A program made the position numbers and the translations under genes. Under the pieces are notes generated by a model. It was given only the letters and a program-made list of their open reading frames with translations, was not told where the DNA came from and searched no databases. Below are positions 8,717 to 18,037 of a stretch of 64,000 bases of DNA, in pieces (the first letter of the stretch is position 1; the number at the start of each line of letters is the position of its first letter). Origin of the DNA: Cyanobacteriota bacterium SRBZ.bins.94.201705. Lineage in GTDB: Bacteria; Cyanobacteriota; Cyanobacteriia; Cyanobacteriales; Cyanobacteriaceae. The stretch spans positions 1 through 64,000 of the forward strand of contig JAUQQP010000029.1 in NCBI GenBank assembly GCA_030549855.1, given 5' to 3'.

Positions 8717-10198
8717 TTAGGAGGTGCGACGGGAGGCAAGACGGACTTTCCCCTCGGCTGCCCATCGCTGGAGGGATTCGATTTGTTGTCTGGCAGTGCG
8801 GGCAAGGGGTACAATTTCACTGGCAGCAGTTAAAATATCCTCAGTGGTAAAGTCACGGTTTTGACTGAAGGCTATATGCATGGCTTCAATTATAGTTTGT
8901 TCGATTTCTGCGCCGGAAAACTCGGGGGTTTCATAGGCTAGTCTTTTTATGTCATAATTGTGGATACTGTGGGGGCGAAGTCGGTTTAAATGAACAGTAA
9001 AAATGGCTTCCCTTTCCGCCTGAGTAGGTAAACCCACAAAGAAGATTTCATCAAACCTTCCTTTCCTCAAAATCTCAGGGGGTAGGTTTTCTACATTGTT
9101 AGCAGTAGCCACCACAAACACTGGACTTTGTTTTTCTGCCAGCCAGGTAATAAAAGTGCCAAATACTCTGGCTGCTGTGCCAGAATCTCCTTTGCCATCC
9201 ATGCCAGCAAAGCCTTTGTCAATCTCGTCTATCCACAACACACAGGGAGATAAAGCCTCGGCAATTTGAATCATCTGACGGGTGCGAGATTCTGATTCTC
9301 CCACCAAGCCGCCAAACAGTCTTCCCACATCCAAACGTAGCAGGGGTAAATGCCAGTGGTGGGCAATGGCTTTAGCTGTAAGAGATTTACCTGTGCCTTG
9401 GATGCCTACTAGTAACAAGCCACGGGGATAAGGTAAACCATAGGCGCGTGCGGCTTCACTAAACGCCCCTCCCCTCCTTAACAACCACTCTTTGAGATTA
9501 TCTAAACCACCAATATCAGAAATTTGTTCCTTGGTATGATAGTAGTCCAGAATTTGGGTTTGACGGATGGACTGTTTCTTCTCCTCCAAAATTAACTCCA
9601 CATCCTCTGGCTGAATTTCTCCATTTTGGGCAATGGCCTTGGTTAAGACTCTCCTAATCCTCTCCATGGACAACCCTTGTGCCGAACGCACCAATTCTGC
9701 TAAAAATTGCTCATTAAGAGACTGGCCAATAGCCGCCGTCAGCCGCACAATCTCTGCCTTTATTTCCTCCGGTGTGGGGAGGGCAAATTCTACAACGGTG
9801 AAGGCCTCTTGTAACTCGGTGGGGATATTTATTTCCGGGGCTATAACTACAATATTCTTGGGTTGAGATTTAAGCTGGCGAGACAGATTCCTTAACTTGC
9901 GCGAGATGGAAATATCCTCCAAAAAACGGTGAAAATCCCTCAGGATAAAAACCCCCCCTCCCTTCACCTTCTCCACAAATTCTAATGCCTGTAAAGGGTT
10001 ACGTCGGGCAAAATTGGCATTATTAGGATTATCCTGATACCCGTCCACAAAATCCCAGATGTACACCTGACGATTCCCTAATTCTTGTGCTACGGCAGCT
10101 ATCGCCTTCTCCACCCTCTCCTCCTCATAACTGGGAATATAAATCAGGGGATAACATGCCCGTAACAATAACGAAAACTCCCTACTAAACTCACTCAT
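8717..10198 (-). CDS. ycf46: Ycf46-like AAA ATPase
   Basis: A 493-residue AAA protein of the Ycf46 type found in cyanobacteria and red-algal plastids. The N-terminal half is a degenerate P-loop-like domain. The C-terminal AAA module has Walker A GIQGTGKS at about residue 262, Walker B CVLWIDEIDK, the second region of homology around RKGRFDEIFF, and a sensor-2/lid helix bundle. The family has been linked to CO2 use and photosynthesis regulation, but its substrate is not established. The ATG at 10198 has GAGG upstream; a TTG 21 nt earlier is less likely. Confidence 0.88.
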   Translation of the reverse strand: MSEFSREFSLLLRACYPLIYIPSYEEERVEKAIAAVAQELGNRQVYIWDFVDGYQDNPNNANFARRNPLQALEFVEKVKGGGVFILRDFHRFLEDISISRKLRNLSRQLKSQPKNIVVIAPEINIPTELQEAFTVVEFALPTPEEIKAEIVRLTAAIGQSLNEQFLAELVRSAQGLSMERIRRVLTKAIAQNGEIQPEDVELILEEKKQSIRQTQILDYYHTKEQISDIGGLDNLKEWLLRRGGAFSEAARAYGLPYPRGLLLVGIQGTGKSLTAKAIAHHWHLPLLRLDVGRLFGGLVGESESRTRQMIQIAEALSPCVLWIDEIDKGFAGMDGKGDSGTAARVFGTFITWLAEKQSPVFVVATANNVENLPPEILRKGRFDEIFFVGLPTQAEREAIFTVHLNRLRPHSIHNYDIKRLAYETPEFSGAEIEQTIIEAMHIAFSQNRDFTTEDILTAASEIVPLARTARQQIESLQRWAAEGKVRLASRRTS

Positions 10199-10271
10199 CT
10201 CCCTCTTTTCCTCCGCCAAGGAACAACTTTTGAAACCCGATCATAACACTTCCCCCCCCAGTCACGGACAT

Positions 10272-10300
10272 TTGTCTTTCTGCCAAAAATTTGTTATCAT
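10272..10300 (+). promoter_or_regulatory. promoter of tRNA-Gly
   Basis: TTGTCT (10272-10277) and TATCAT (10295-10300) are 17 bp apart. The predicted start near 10307 leaves a leader of about 60 nt before the tRNA. Confidence 0.6.
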
Positions 10301-10367
10301 ATATGCACAGAGAGAGGAGCTGGACTTGCTATGGACCCATAGCGAATACAGCTGGACTCAATTGCGG

Positions 10368-10439
10368 GCGGATGTAATTCAGTGGTAGAATGTCAGCTTC
10401 CCAAGCTGAACGTCGCCGGTTCGAATCCGGTCATCCGCT
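10368..10439 (+). tRNA. tRNA-Gly (anticodon CCC)
   Basis: The acceptor GCGGATG pairs with CATCCGC, followed by a T discriminator. The anticodon stem TCAGC/GCTGA encloses TTCCCAA, giving anticodon CCC for GGG codons. D arm TTCAGTGGTAGAAT and T arm GGTTCGAATCC are canonical. CCA is not encoded. A T-run follows directly and could act in termination. Confidence 0.95.
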
Positions 10440-10548
10440 TTTTTTTTTGCCCCACCCTCCACCCCTATCCCTACTGCCCCCTACCTCTCTACCACAATTG
10501 TTTTATTATGTCAAGGGGTAGGCAGGATGATTTTAACCAAAGACTGGC

Positions 10549-11445
10549 ATGTTGGAGGTTATCAATTTAAACAAAAAATACGGGGAAAATGTAGTAATAA
10601 ACAACCTGAATTTAAAGGTAAATAGAGGAGAAATCTACGGCCTAATCGGCCATAACGGCGCCGGCAAAACAACATTGATTAATATCATATCTGGGCTATT
10701 AGATTGCGACTCAGGATTAGTTCTAATTAATGACAGGAAAGTAAGCCAAAAGGCTAAGTATTTGTTAGGAGTTGCCCCCCAGGAAAACATCATATATGAA
10801 TATCTTACCTGTTGGCAAAATCTAGCTTTTTTTGGGGCCCTTTATGGCATAAAAGGGAGATATTTGACTACATCTATTCGTCGCTGCTTACAAATAGTCT
10901 CCCTGTGGGAAGTGAGGGACAAATTAGCCAGATTTCTCAGCGGCGGCATGCAAAAGAGACTAAATATTGCCATTGCCTTAATCCATAACCCTCTGCTACT
11001 AATTCTAGATGAGCCTACCACCGGCTTGGACGTTTCCTCCCGTTACGAAATTTGGCAGTTAATTTTGGGTTTGAAGCAACAAGGTGTGACGATTCTTCTT
11101 ACTACTCACTTTTTGGATGAGGCAGAAAAATTATGTGATTGTGTCGGTATACTAAAAGGGGGAAAAATCGTAAAACAGGGGAGTATCCCTCAACTCAAAT
11201 CCCTCATCCCGGCTAAGGAATTAATCCATATTCAAACTGACGACGAAGACCAGTTAATTGCCCTTGCTAAACAAATGGGAATACCATATCGCTACTATCA
11301 GGGAGACTTATTCTTTCTTATGGAAAGGGAGTGGGATATAAGGGAAATAATTACTCTCTTCAGGGGAATAAATATCCGCGGCATTACCAAGAAAGATATA
11401 TCCCTAGAACATGTCTATTTGGAAATAATGGGAGAGGGAAATTAA
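10549..11445 (+). CDS. ABC-2 type transporter ATP-binding protein
   Basis: A 298-residue ATPase subunit of the CcmA/DrrA class. Walker A is GHNGAGKT (residues 34-41), the signature is LSGGMQKR near residue 130, and Walker B LLILDEPT with the D-loop TGLD follows near 150; the H-loop is TTHFLDEAE. A roughly 70-residue C-terminal extension is typical of exporters of this class. A membrane permease gene normally follows, but the next gene is on the other strand, so this subunit is an orphan here. Substrate cannot be predicted. Confidence 0.85.
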   Translation: MLEVINLNKKYGENVVINNLNLKVNRGEIYGLIGHNGAGKTTLINIISGLLDCDSGLVLINDRKVSQKAKYLLGVAPQENIIYEYLTCWQNLAFFGALYGIKGRYLTTSIRRCLQIVSLWEVRDKLARFLSGGMQKRLNIAIALIHNPLLLILDEPTTGLDVSSRYEIWQLILGLKQQGVTILLTTHFLDEAEKLCDCVGILKGGKIVKQGSIPQLKSLIPAKELIHIQTDDEDQLIALAKQMGIPYRYYQGDLFFLMEREWDIREIITLFRGINIRGITKKDISLEHVYLEIMGEGN

Positions 11446-11448
11446 ATA

Positions 11449-11473
11449 ACAAAAAAAAACGGCATAACGCCGG
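11449..11473 (-). terminator. candidate intrinsic terminator after the thioredoxin gene
   Basis: On the minus strand CGGC-GTTAT-GCCG is followed by nine T residues. The stem is short (4 bp, 5 with a wobble extension) but the U-tract is strong. It lies about 40 bp past the thioredoxin stop and between convergent genes. Confidence 0.5.
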
Positions 11474-11511
11474 GGTAATTTTGTTATGGAAAGAAAATAA
11501 CAGCACATCCA

Positions 11512-11850
11512 TTAGGCAGATTTTAGGACTAAATTGGAAACAATTTGATTTACGGTGTGGTATAAATCTTCGCGACTGTGGAAACCTTCAAAACGATGAA
11601 TTATCTCTCCACGGTGGTATAAAATCAGGGTGGGCAAATTCCTAAGACGATGACCATTGGCCAGTTGTAAATTTTCGTCGGCGTTAATGCTAACAATCTT
11701 TAACTCCTCTCGCCAACGGGACTCTATTTGGGCCAAAATAGGGTTGAGCATAAGACATAAACCACACCAAGGGGCCCAAAAATTTACCAAAACAATTTTA
11801 GAAGACTGTAAAACCTGCTGATTAAAATTCTTTTGATTAACGGAAATCAT
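11512..11850 (-). CDS. thioredoxin-family protein
   Basis: A 112-residue single-domain thioredoxin. The redox site is WAPWCGLC (Cys29 and Cys32), and the cis-proline loop NLPTL (P73) is present. The x-x pair is GL rather than the usual GP; this should shift the redox potential but keeps a dithiol. I start at the ATG at 11850 because the fold begins there; an upstream in-frame ATG would add a 27-residue hydrophobic tail of doubtful reality. It faces the ABC ATPase gene tail to tail. Target proteins are unknown. Confidence 0.85.
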   Translation of the reverse strand: MISVNQKNFNQQVLQSSKIVLVNFWAPWCGLCLMLNPILAQIESRWREELKIVSINADENLQLANGHRLRNLPTLILYHRGEIIHRFEGFHSREDLYHTVNQIVSNLVLKSA

Positions 11851-11950
11851 ATTATTGCTTTTTAACAAAATAGTTTTGAAGTGATTTAGCAAGAAAATTA
11901 GACTGATTAATAGCTTACAGGAAAATATCACCAGATAGTGAAAGTAAAAG

Positions 11951-12724
11951 TTAAATATTCACCTTGGCGGTGGCAGTCATCAACCAGGGATGAAGTTGCC
12001 AGAATAGTATTACAAAAATAAGGACTCCTAGGTAAGCGGGACGGATAAATTCCCTTATTTCCAGTTTTTGTCGCCCATCCAGAATCGCCAGAAATGGTAT
12101 TACAGAAGTGTTTTGTTTGATTTTTAAAAAGGCCTCACCGTAACGTTTTGTTAAACGATAGTCTCCATGCCAGACGGCAAAAAGGTGATAGGCAACCAAG
12201 GCAAGAGAGGTAAAAAGAGTAAAAGTAGTGCCAATCCAGAGGGTATGGGCAATACACCAAATAGTTTGGCCAAATAGTTGTGGATGACGAGTGATTCGGA
12301 TAATGCCGGTATCATACAAATGAACTTCGGGCTTGGCAACAGCAGCAATCTCCAGCAGATTAAAGGTGGCAGGGTAGAGAAACAGAAAAGAGATGGCAGA
12401 CAGAAGCCAGACTAACTCCCTAACCCCCCTAACCCCCTGCAGTTGCCATAACACCAAGCCGTCATAACGGTGATTGACAAAGTAAATAATCAAAATCGTC
12501 GCCATGGGGATACTCACGGCAGCAAACAACAGACGATACAGCCTTGCACCTATTATCCTCTCACCCCACATCCTCAAAGCCGCCAAACCACTGTGAAGTA
12601 GGGCAAAAGTCAAAATCAGGGCAAGCATGATAAAATGACTGACAGTTAACCATTGTGGCAGTGGGAAGGAGAAAGGGTGGTTATGGGTAAAAAAAAACAA
12701 AGCCTGCGGGAAAAACGCCAACAT
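11951..12724 (-). CDS. NnrU-family protein, probable 15-cis-zeta-carotene isomerase
   Basis: A 257-residue membrane protein with about six hydrophobic segments. The motifs LLHSGLAALR (His44) and RITRHPQLFGQ (His147) match the NnrU/Z-ISO family, in which two histidines ligate heme b. Plant Z-ISO and its cyanobacterial relatives isomerise the 15-cis bond of 9,15,9'-tri-cis-zeta-carotene on the way to lycopene. A CruA/CruP-type cyclase lies about 7 kb away, but not in an operon. A denitrification-linked NnrU role is less likely in a cyanobacterium. Family call firm, exact role inferred. Confidence 0.7.
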   Translation of the reverse strand: MLAFFPQALFFFTHNHPFSFPLPQWLTVSHFIMLALILTFALLHSGLAALRMWGERIIGARLYRLLFAAVSIPMATILIIYFVNHRYDGLVLWQLQGVRGVRELVWLLSAISFLFLYPATFNLLEIAAVAKPEVHLYDTGIIRITRHPQLFGQTIWCIAHTLWIGTTFTLFTSLALVAYHLFAVWHGDYRLTKRYGEAFLKIKQNTSVIPFLAILDGRQKLEIREFIRPAYLGVLIFVILFWQLHPWLMTATAKVNI

Positions 12725-12872
12725 AGGGTTTATACTGGAAGATTAGATATATAATTAATTCTTATCTAAAGTCCCTATTGTATATTATGATTGCCCATTG
12801 AACTCAAAAACTGCCTAATCCTTATCTGTTCTATTAGTTTTAGCGTAGTATTGTTACCCCTTGAAGAAACAC

Positions 12873-13874
12873 ATGTCAGAAATTCCCTTCTCTCTCGATC
12901 AATTAAGGATTTTAAAGGCCATCGCCGAGGAAGGCAGTTTCAAGAAGGCGGCTGACAGTCTATTTGTTTCCCAGCCTGCCATTAGCCTACAGATACAAAA
13001 TCTCGAAAAACAATTGTCTGTGCCTCTTTTTGACAGAGGAGGGAGGAAAGCCCAACTCACCGAAGCTGGCAGTCTCCTTCTGGCCTATGGCGAAAAAATT
13101 ATTACCCTCTGCCAGGAGACTTGTCGCGCCTTGGAAGACTTACAGAATCTCCAGGGGGGTACCCTTATTGTTGGCGCCTCCCAAACTACCGGCACCTACC
13201 TTTTGCCACGCATGATTGGCCTCTTCCATCAGAAATATCCCTATGTTTCAGTGCAACTACAAGTTCATTCCACCCGTCGCACCTCTTGGGCGGTGGCTAA
13301 TGGGCAGGTAGACTTAGCCATTATTGGAGGTGAAGTGCCTTCCGAACTACAAGATGTACTGCAGATAATACCCTATGCAGAAGACGAGTTAGCCTTAATT
13401 TTGCCTCCCAATCATCCCCTAGCAGAGAAGGAAACCATCTCCAAGGAGGATTTGTATAATTTGCAGTACATCACCTTGGACTCCCAGTCCACCATCAGAA
13501 AGGTCATCGATCAAATCCTCACTCGTTGTCAAATCAACACCAATGAGTTAAAAGTCGGGATGGAGTTAAATTCCATCGAGGCCATCAAAAATGCTGTACA
13601 ATCCGGGTTAGGTGCCGCCTTTGTCTCCGTCACCGCCATTGAAAAGGAGTTAAAAATGGGAATCCTCCGTCGTGTCCATATTCAAGATGTGGAAATTAAG
13701 AGGATTCTCTCGGTTATTGTCAATTCTAACCGTTATCGCTCCAAGGCTGCCGAGGCATTTATCAAGGAAATTTTACCTCAATTTGCCAGTGAGCAATTTT
13801 TACCCGAGTTGGAGAAACTTTCCAAAAATAATAAGCAGTTTCTCGACAAACAAGTAGAAATTAAAGACAACTAA
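12873..13874 (+). CDS. rbcR: LysR-type regulator RbcR (Ycf30)
   Basis: A 333-residue LysR-family regulator. The N-terminal helix-turn-helix ([20 protein letters not shown], then [14 protein letters not shown]) and the segment [15 protein letters not shown] are very close to the Ycf30/RbcR group of cyanobacteria and red-algal plastids. The remainder is the two-lobed effector-binding domain. RbcR activates rbcLS and responds to carbon status; targets here would lie outside the window. I use the ATG at 12873; a TTG 12 nt upstream is also open. coaD follows 66 bp later on the same strand. Confidence 0.88.
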   Translation: MSEIPFSLDQLRILKAIAEEGSFKKAADSLFVSQPAISLQIQNLEKQLSVPLFDRGGRKAQLTEAGSLLLAYGEKIITLCQETCRALEDLQNLQGGTLIVGASQTTGTYLLPRMIGLFHQKYPYVSVQLQVHSTRRTSWAVANGQVDLAIIGGEVPSELQDVLQIIPYAEDELALILPPNHPLAEKETISKEDLYNLQYITLDSQSTIRKVIDQILTRCQINTNELKVGMELNSIEAIKNAVQSGLGAAFVSVTAIEKELKMGILRRVHIQDVEIKRILSVIVNSNRYRSKAAEAFIKEILPQFASEQFLPELEKLSKNNKQFLDKQVEIKDN

Positions 13875-13940
13875 AAATTCTCATCTTTTCCTTCCTAATT
13901 CACTGTTGTTTGGGCTATCCCTCTCTCCCTGTTTTTCCTC

Positions 13941-14423
13941 ATGATTGCGATATATCCCGGCAGTTTTGATCCTATCACTTTGGGGCATTTAGACTTAATT
14001 AAGCGCAGTAGCACCCTTTTTGAAAAGGTCATTGTAGCTGTGTTAAGAAACCCCAGTAAACAGCCTCTTTTTTCTGTGGAGGAAAGGGTAAATCAAATCC
14101 GAGAATGTACCAAAGAAATTCCCAATGTAGAGGTAGATAGTTTTCAAGGTTTAACTGTGGAATATGCCAGGAAGAAAAAGGCGAGGGTTTTATTGAGGGG
14201 CCTGAGGGTAATGTCGGATTTTGAGCACGAATTACAAATGGCCCATATCAACAAAACTCTGGAAAGTTCCATAGAAACCGTTTTTTTAGCTACCAATACT
14301 GAGTTGAGTTTTATTAGTAGTAGCGTGGTGAAAGAGATAGCAAAATTTGGGGGAAATATTGACCATCTTGTCCCCCCAAATATAGCCAGAGAAATCTACA
14401 ATAAACTAGGGAAAAAAGGTTAG
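13941..14423 (+). CDS. coaD: phosphopantetheine adenylyltransferase
   Basis: A 160-residue enzyme that adenylates 4'-phosphopantetheine in the fourth step of CoA synthesis. It has the nucleotidyltransferase motif TLGH (residues 13-16) after YPGSFDP, and the C-terminal [10 protein letters not shown] motif. Length is normal for the family. The stop overlaps the convergent hslO stop by 4 bp. Confidence 0.97.
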   Translation: MIAIYPGSFDPITLGHLDLIKRSSTLFEKVIVAVLRNPSKQPLFSVEERVNQIRECTKEIPNVEVDSFQGLTVEYARKKKARVLLRGLRVMSDFEHELQMAHINKTLESSIETVFLATNTELSFISSSVVKEIAKFGGNIDHLVPPNIAREIYNKLGKKG

Positions 14424-15319
14424 AAATTTTCTGCCTTCAACTCCTCTATTAAACCGTGTAAATGGTCTACATTAGCCCAATAGGTTTTGCCACAAAATTG
14501 ACAGGTAGCCTCTGCCCCACCATCCTTGACAATCATATCCTCCAACTCGTCCACCCCCAACATTTTTAATGCCCCTAAAACTCGTTCAAGGGAACAGTTA
14601 CAATGGAAACGTACCATCTGGATTTCTGGGAAAATGTATAAGCCTAAATCTCCCAGCAAATCCTCAAAAATATCCGTGAGGGTTTTCCCCTGTCGCAAAA
14701 GAGAGGTAAAACTCCCCAGTTGGCTGATACGGGATTCAAGAGTCTCTGCCAGTTGAGGTTCCTCTGCAGCTTTTGGTAGAATCTGTAACAGAAGGCCACC
14801 AGAAACCGTTACCCCCTGTTTATCGGCAAAGACTCCCACCATTAGGGCAGAGGGGGTTTGTTCAGAGGTAGCTAGATAATGGGCAATATCCTCCCCTATT
14901 TCTCCAGATACCAATTCCACCGTGCTAGAATAGGGGTAACCGTAGCCCATGTCTCTGACTACATATAAATACCCCTGTCTACCTACTGCCGCACCAACAT
15001 CCAACTTCCCCTGCTGGTTGGGAGGCAATTCCACCCTCGGGTTGCCCACATAGCCTCTCACTGTGCCATCCAGACGGGCATCCACCAGCAAACCGCCAAG
15101 AGGTCCATTACCCCTTATCTTTATGTTAACACGAGACCCCTCCTTTTTCATGTTAGATACCAACAACAAACCCGAAGACATTGCCCTTCCCAAAGCCGCC
15201 GTGGCTACATAGGACAGTTGGTGTCTTTCTTTGGCTTCTTGTACTGCTTTTGTCGTTATGACTCCTACAGCTCGAATGCCTCCATCCGCCGCTGTCGCCC
15301 GGATTAGGTGATCTGCCAT
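14420..15319 (-). CDS. hslO: Hsp33 redox-regulated chaperone
   Basis: A 299-residue holdase chaperone activated by oxidation. The C-terminal zinc centre is visible as CNC (in HCNCSLERV) and CQFC (in [10 protein letters not shown]). The start [14 protein letters not shown] is the conserved family N-terminus; the open frame continues 35 codons upstream, but that part does not resemble Hsp33. Under oxidative stress the four cysteines should form two disulfides and unfold the linker. Confidence 0.95.
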   Translation of the reverse strand: MADHLIRATAADGGIRAVGVITTKAVQEAKERHQLSYVATAALGRAMSSGLLLVSNMKKEGSRVNIKIRGNGPLGGLLVDARLDGTVRGYVGNPRVELPPNQQGKLDVGAAVGRQGYLYVVRDMGYGYPYSSTVELVSGEIGEDIAHYLATSEQTPSALMVGVFADKQGVTVSGGLLLQILPKAAEEPQLAETLESRISQLGSFTSLLRQGKTLTDIFEDLLGDLGLYIFPEIQMVRFHCNCSLERVLGALKMLGVDELEDMIVKDGGAEATCQFCGKTYWANVDHLHGLIEELKAENF

Positions 15320-15482
15320 ATTTCTCTTTACATTTCTCAACAATACTTCTATATTAGTACCTCCCTCTCCTTCTTGGCAGAGGTTAGGGGGGTGTGTAAT
15401 GGTAAAACCTATACTCTGTGGCAATAGGCCCCTAGATGGGGTTTATAATGGTAAGCCTGTACAGTTGGTTTTCTGCTTGGTT

Positions 15483-16826
15483 ATGGTTACTTTGAGATTA
15501 TTGTCTCGGCGTCTTGTTACTATAATTGCCGATTTGCGTCTAGCAATATTGTTATTATTACTAATAGCACTTTTTAGTGTAACCGGTACTATAATTGAGC
15601 AAAACCAGCCTCTTAGTTTCTACCAGCAAAACTATCCAGAAAAACCAGCACTTTTTGGTTTTATCACCTGGAAATTTTTGGTATTTTTAGGATTGGATCA
15701 CGTCTATACTACCTGGTGGTATTTAGCCCTTTTGTTTCTCTTTGGCACTAGTTTGACTACCTGTACTTTTAAAAGACAAATCCCCGCCCTAAAAGCAGCA
15801 AGAATATGGCAATACTATGACAATCCTAGACAGTTTAATAAGCTGGCATTTTCTCTTCAGCTACAGGGAGTATCCTTAGGGGAAGTTGAATCTGTAGTCG
15901 GCAGGTATGGCTATAAAATTTATAGAAATGACCATTGTCTCTACGCCCAAAAAGGGATGGTAGGGAGAATGGGACCTATTCTGGTCCATTTGGGGATTAT
16001 TATAGTACTAATCGGGGCAATGTGGGGTGCCTTCTCTGGTTTTTTGGCACAGGAGATGATTCCCAGTAGTCAGACTTTTACCATTAACAACTTCCTGCAT
16101 GTAGGCCGATTTGCTAATCTTGACAAAGCCAAATCCTTTCAGGTAAAAGTCAACAAGTTTTGGATTGATTATAGGCCAGATGGCACCGTTGACCAATTCT
16201 ATTCTCGTCTTTCTATTATTACAAAAGATGGCAATGTACTTCCAGAAAAAACCATCTATGTTAACCATCCTCTTCGCTATAATGGCATCACATTTTATCA
16301 AACTAGTTGGACTATTGCCGGCATAAAATTCCAGATTAATAACAGCCCCATTTTACAACTACCTATGGCAGAATTAACCACAGAAAATGGAGGGAAGATT
16401 TGGGGCACTTGGATTCCTACCTCCCCAGACTTAAGTAAGGGAATTTCTCTCATAGCCAAAGACTTACAAGGCACAGTTTTTCTCTATGGCATGGATGGGA
16501 ATTTTCTCCAGGCGACTCGTTTGAATACTCCCATACAACTGGATGGCCTTACCCTTAAAATAGTAGACATAATTGGCGCTACAGGCTTACAAATTAAGTC
16601 AGACCCAGGCGTGCCAATTGTGTACTTTGGGTTTGCTGTTTTGATGGTTGGGGTAGTAGTTAGCTATGTTTCGTTTTCACAAATATGGGTTTTACAACAG
16701 GATGATATGGTATACTTTGGAGGAAAAACTAACAGGGGTCATGTGGTATTTGAAAGGGAAATTAACAGAATATTAGGGGATTTATCTATTAGCAGAAATC
16801 TCAAGACGCCGGTGGAGAATATATAG
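15483..16826 (+). CDS. ccs1: cytochrome c biogenesis protein Ccs1/ResB
   Basis: A 447-residue membrane protein of system II cytochrome c maturation, which with CcsA carries heme across the thylakoid membrane. Hydrophobic segments lie near residues 20-35, 70-90 and 165-185 and one near the C-terminus (VYFGFAVLMVGVVVSYVSFS), enclosing the large lumenal ResB domain. The ATG at 15483 begins MVTLRLLSRRL directly before the first membrane helix, as in relatives. The 3' end overlaps the convergent MFS gene by 45 bp. A ccsA gene is not in the window. Confidence 0.9.
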   Translation: MVTLRLLSRRLVTIIADLRLAILLLLLIALFSVTGTIIEQNQPLSFYQQNYPEKPALFGFITWKFLVFLGLDHVYTTWWYLALLFLFGTSLTTCTFKRQIPALKAARIWQYYDNPRQFNKLAFSLQLQGVSLGEVESVVGRYGYKIYRNDHCLYAQKGMVGRMGPILVHLGIIIVLIGAMWGAFSGFLAQEMIPSSQTFTINNFLHVGRFANLDKAKSFQVKVNKFWIDYRPDGTVDQFYSRLSIITKDGNVLPEKTIYVNHPLRYNGITFYQTSWTIAGIKFQINNSPILQLPMAELTTENGGKIWGTWIPTSPDLSKGISLIAKDLQGTVFLYGMDGNFLQATRLNTPIQLDGLTLKIVDIIGATGLQIKSDPGVPIVYFGFAVLMVGVVVSYVSFSQIWVLQQDDMVYFGGKTNRGHVVFEREINRILGDLSISRNLKTPVENI

Positions 16827-17996
16827 GATGAAAATGATGGGAATGGCAGTTAGACTGAGAAAAAGCCAAAAGTCGTGGACGTAATTATAACCTAAGTCTA
16901 ACACCCAACCCCCCAAAGGAGGTCCTATCAAATAGCCAATCGCCCAACACTCCGAATGAATGGCAAAATAGACACCACGAAAAGAAACTGGTGCTAAGTC
17001 TACCACAAAAGCAGAAGCGGCGGGATTATAGATGGAGAAGGCTAAAGAACCTATTAATACAGCTGTAATACCCCAATAGAGAGCATTAGTTTCTACATTA
17101 GCCGTCGTCCATATTAACAAAAAACTGATAGCCCAAGTGACAGAGGATAGCATCAACCCTTGAATAGGGGTGAAACGGTTAAGGATTTTTACTACTGGTA
17201 ATTGCCATAGGGTGGCAAACGCCATATGAAGGGTGAAGATGCTACTAAGACTAGTAATGGAAAAGGCCTCGTCTAATACAAAGTTAGCAAAATAAAGGGG
17301 GAGGATACATTGGACTTGAGACACGTAACTGGTAAAAAGGATGTTGGCAAGGCAAAATAGCCATAATTTTTTATCCCTCAAAGCCTGTTGCCACCCCAGC
17401 CAGGGATTGACTCTTTCTCCCCCATAGGTTTCCCTTATAGCTAGTTTGACAAGGAAATAGAATATCACAAAAAAAATAGCATTTATGACAAACAAAAGAC
17501 GATAGTCGCCGGTGAGGGAAATCAAATATCCCCCTACGGCTACCCCCAATCCTAAACCTAGATTGTCACTAAAACGGGTTAAGGCGAAGGCAAAATTCCT
17601 TTGACTTTTAGTGGTTAAGTCTACCACAATTGCCTCAGCCGGTGGCCAATACAAACCAATTCCTAATCCTATCAATAGGTTACCTAATAACAGGAAAAAA
17701 TAGCTGTTAGTCAGAATGAGAAATATGTCAGCCACGGCAGATACTAAGGCAGACAATAGTATAGTTTTCTTCCTCCCCCATTTGGCAGAATCACTCCAAA
17801 TACCCCCAAAAAACCGTCCTAATACTCCGGTAATTGAACTACTTGCTAAAACTATTCCTACAGAAGTTGGGGAAAAATTCAGCTCATTTACAAAGTATAA
17901 AGATGCATAAAAAAGGGTAAAACCTGAGCCGAATTGCAACAACATTCTGCCAAGAGAAAAAATCCAAAATTGCCTAGCCAGGGAGTTTTTTTTCAT
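16782..17996 (-). CDS. major facilitator superfamily transporter
   Basis: A 404-residue protein with twelve predicted membrane helices in two halves. The MFS loop motif between helices 2 and 3 is visible as GGIWSDSAKWGRKK. The segment PPAEAIVVDLTTKSQRNFAF and PAASAFVVDLAPVSFRGVYF are the equivalent internal motifs of the two halves. Such proteins are usually drug or metabolite exporters; no substrate can be named. Its 3' end overlaps ccs1 by 45 bp. Confidence 0.85.
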   Translation of the reverse strand: MKKNSLARQFWIFSLGRMLLQFGSGFTLFYASLYFVNELNFSPTSVGIVLASSSITGVLGRFFGGIWSDSAKWGRKKTILLSALVSAVADIFLILTNSYFFLLLGNLLIGLGIGLYWPPAEAIVVDLTTKSQRNFAFALTRFSDNLGLGLGVAVGGYLISLTGDYRLLFVINAIFFVIFYFLVKLAIRETYGGERVNPWLGWQQALRDKKLWLFCLANILFTSYVSQVQCILPLYFANFVLDEAFSITSLSSIFTLHMAFATLWQLPVVKILNRFTPIQGLMLSSVTWAISFLLIWTTANVETNALYWGITAVLIGSLAFSIYNPAASAFVVDLAPVSFRGVYFAIHSECWAIGYLIGPPLGGWVLDLGYNYVHDFWLFLSLTAIPIIFILYILHRRLEISANR

Positions 17997-18037
17997 GTAG
18001 GAAGAGAAAAAGAGTTATGCCAAACATAGAATAGCAT

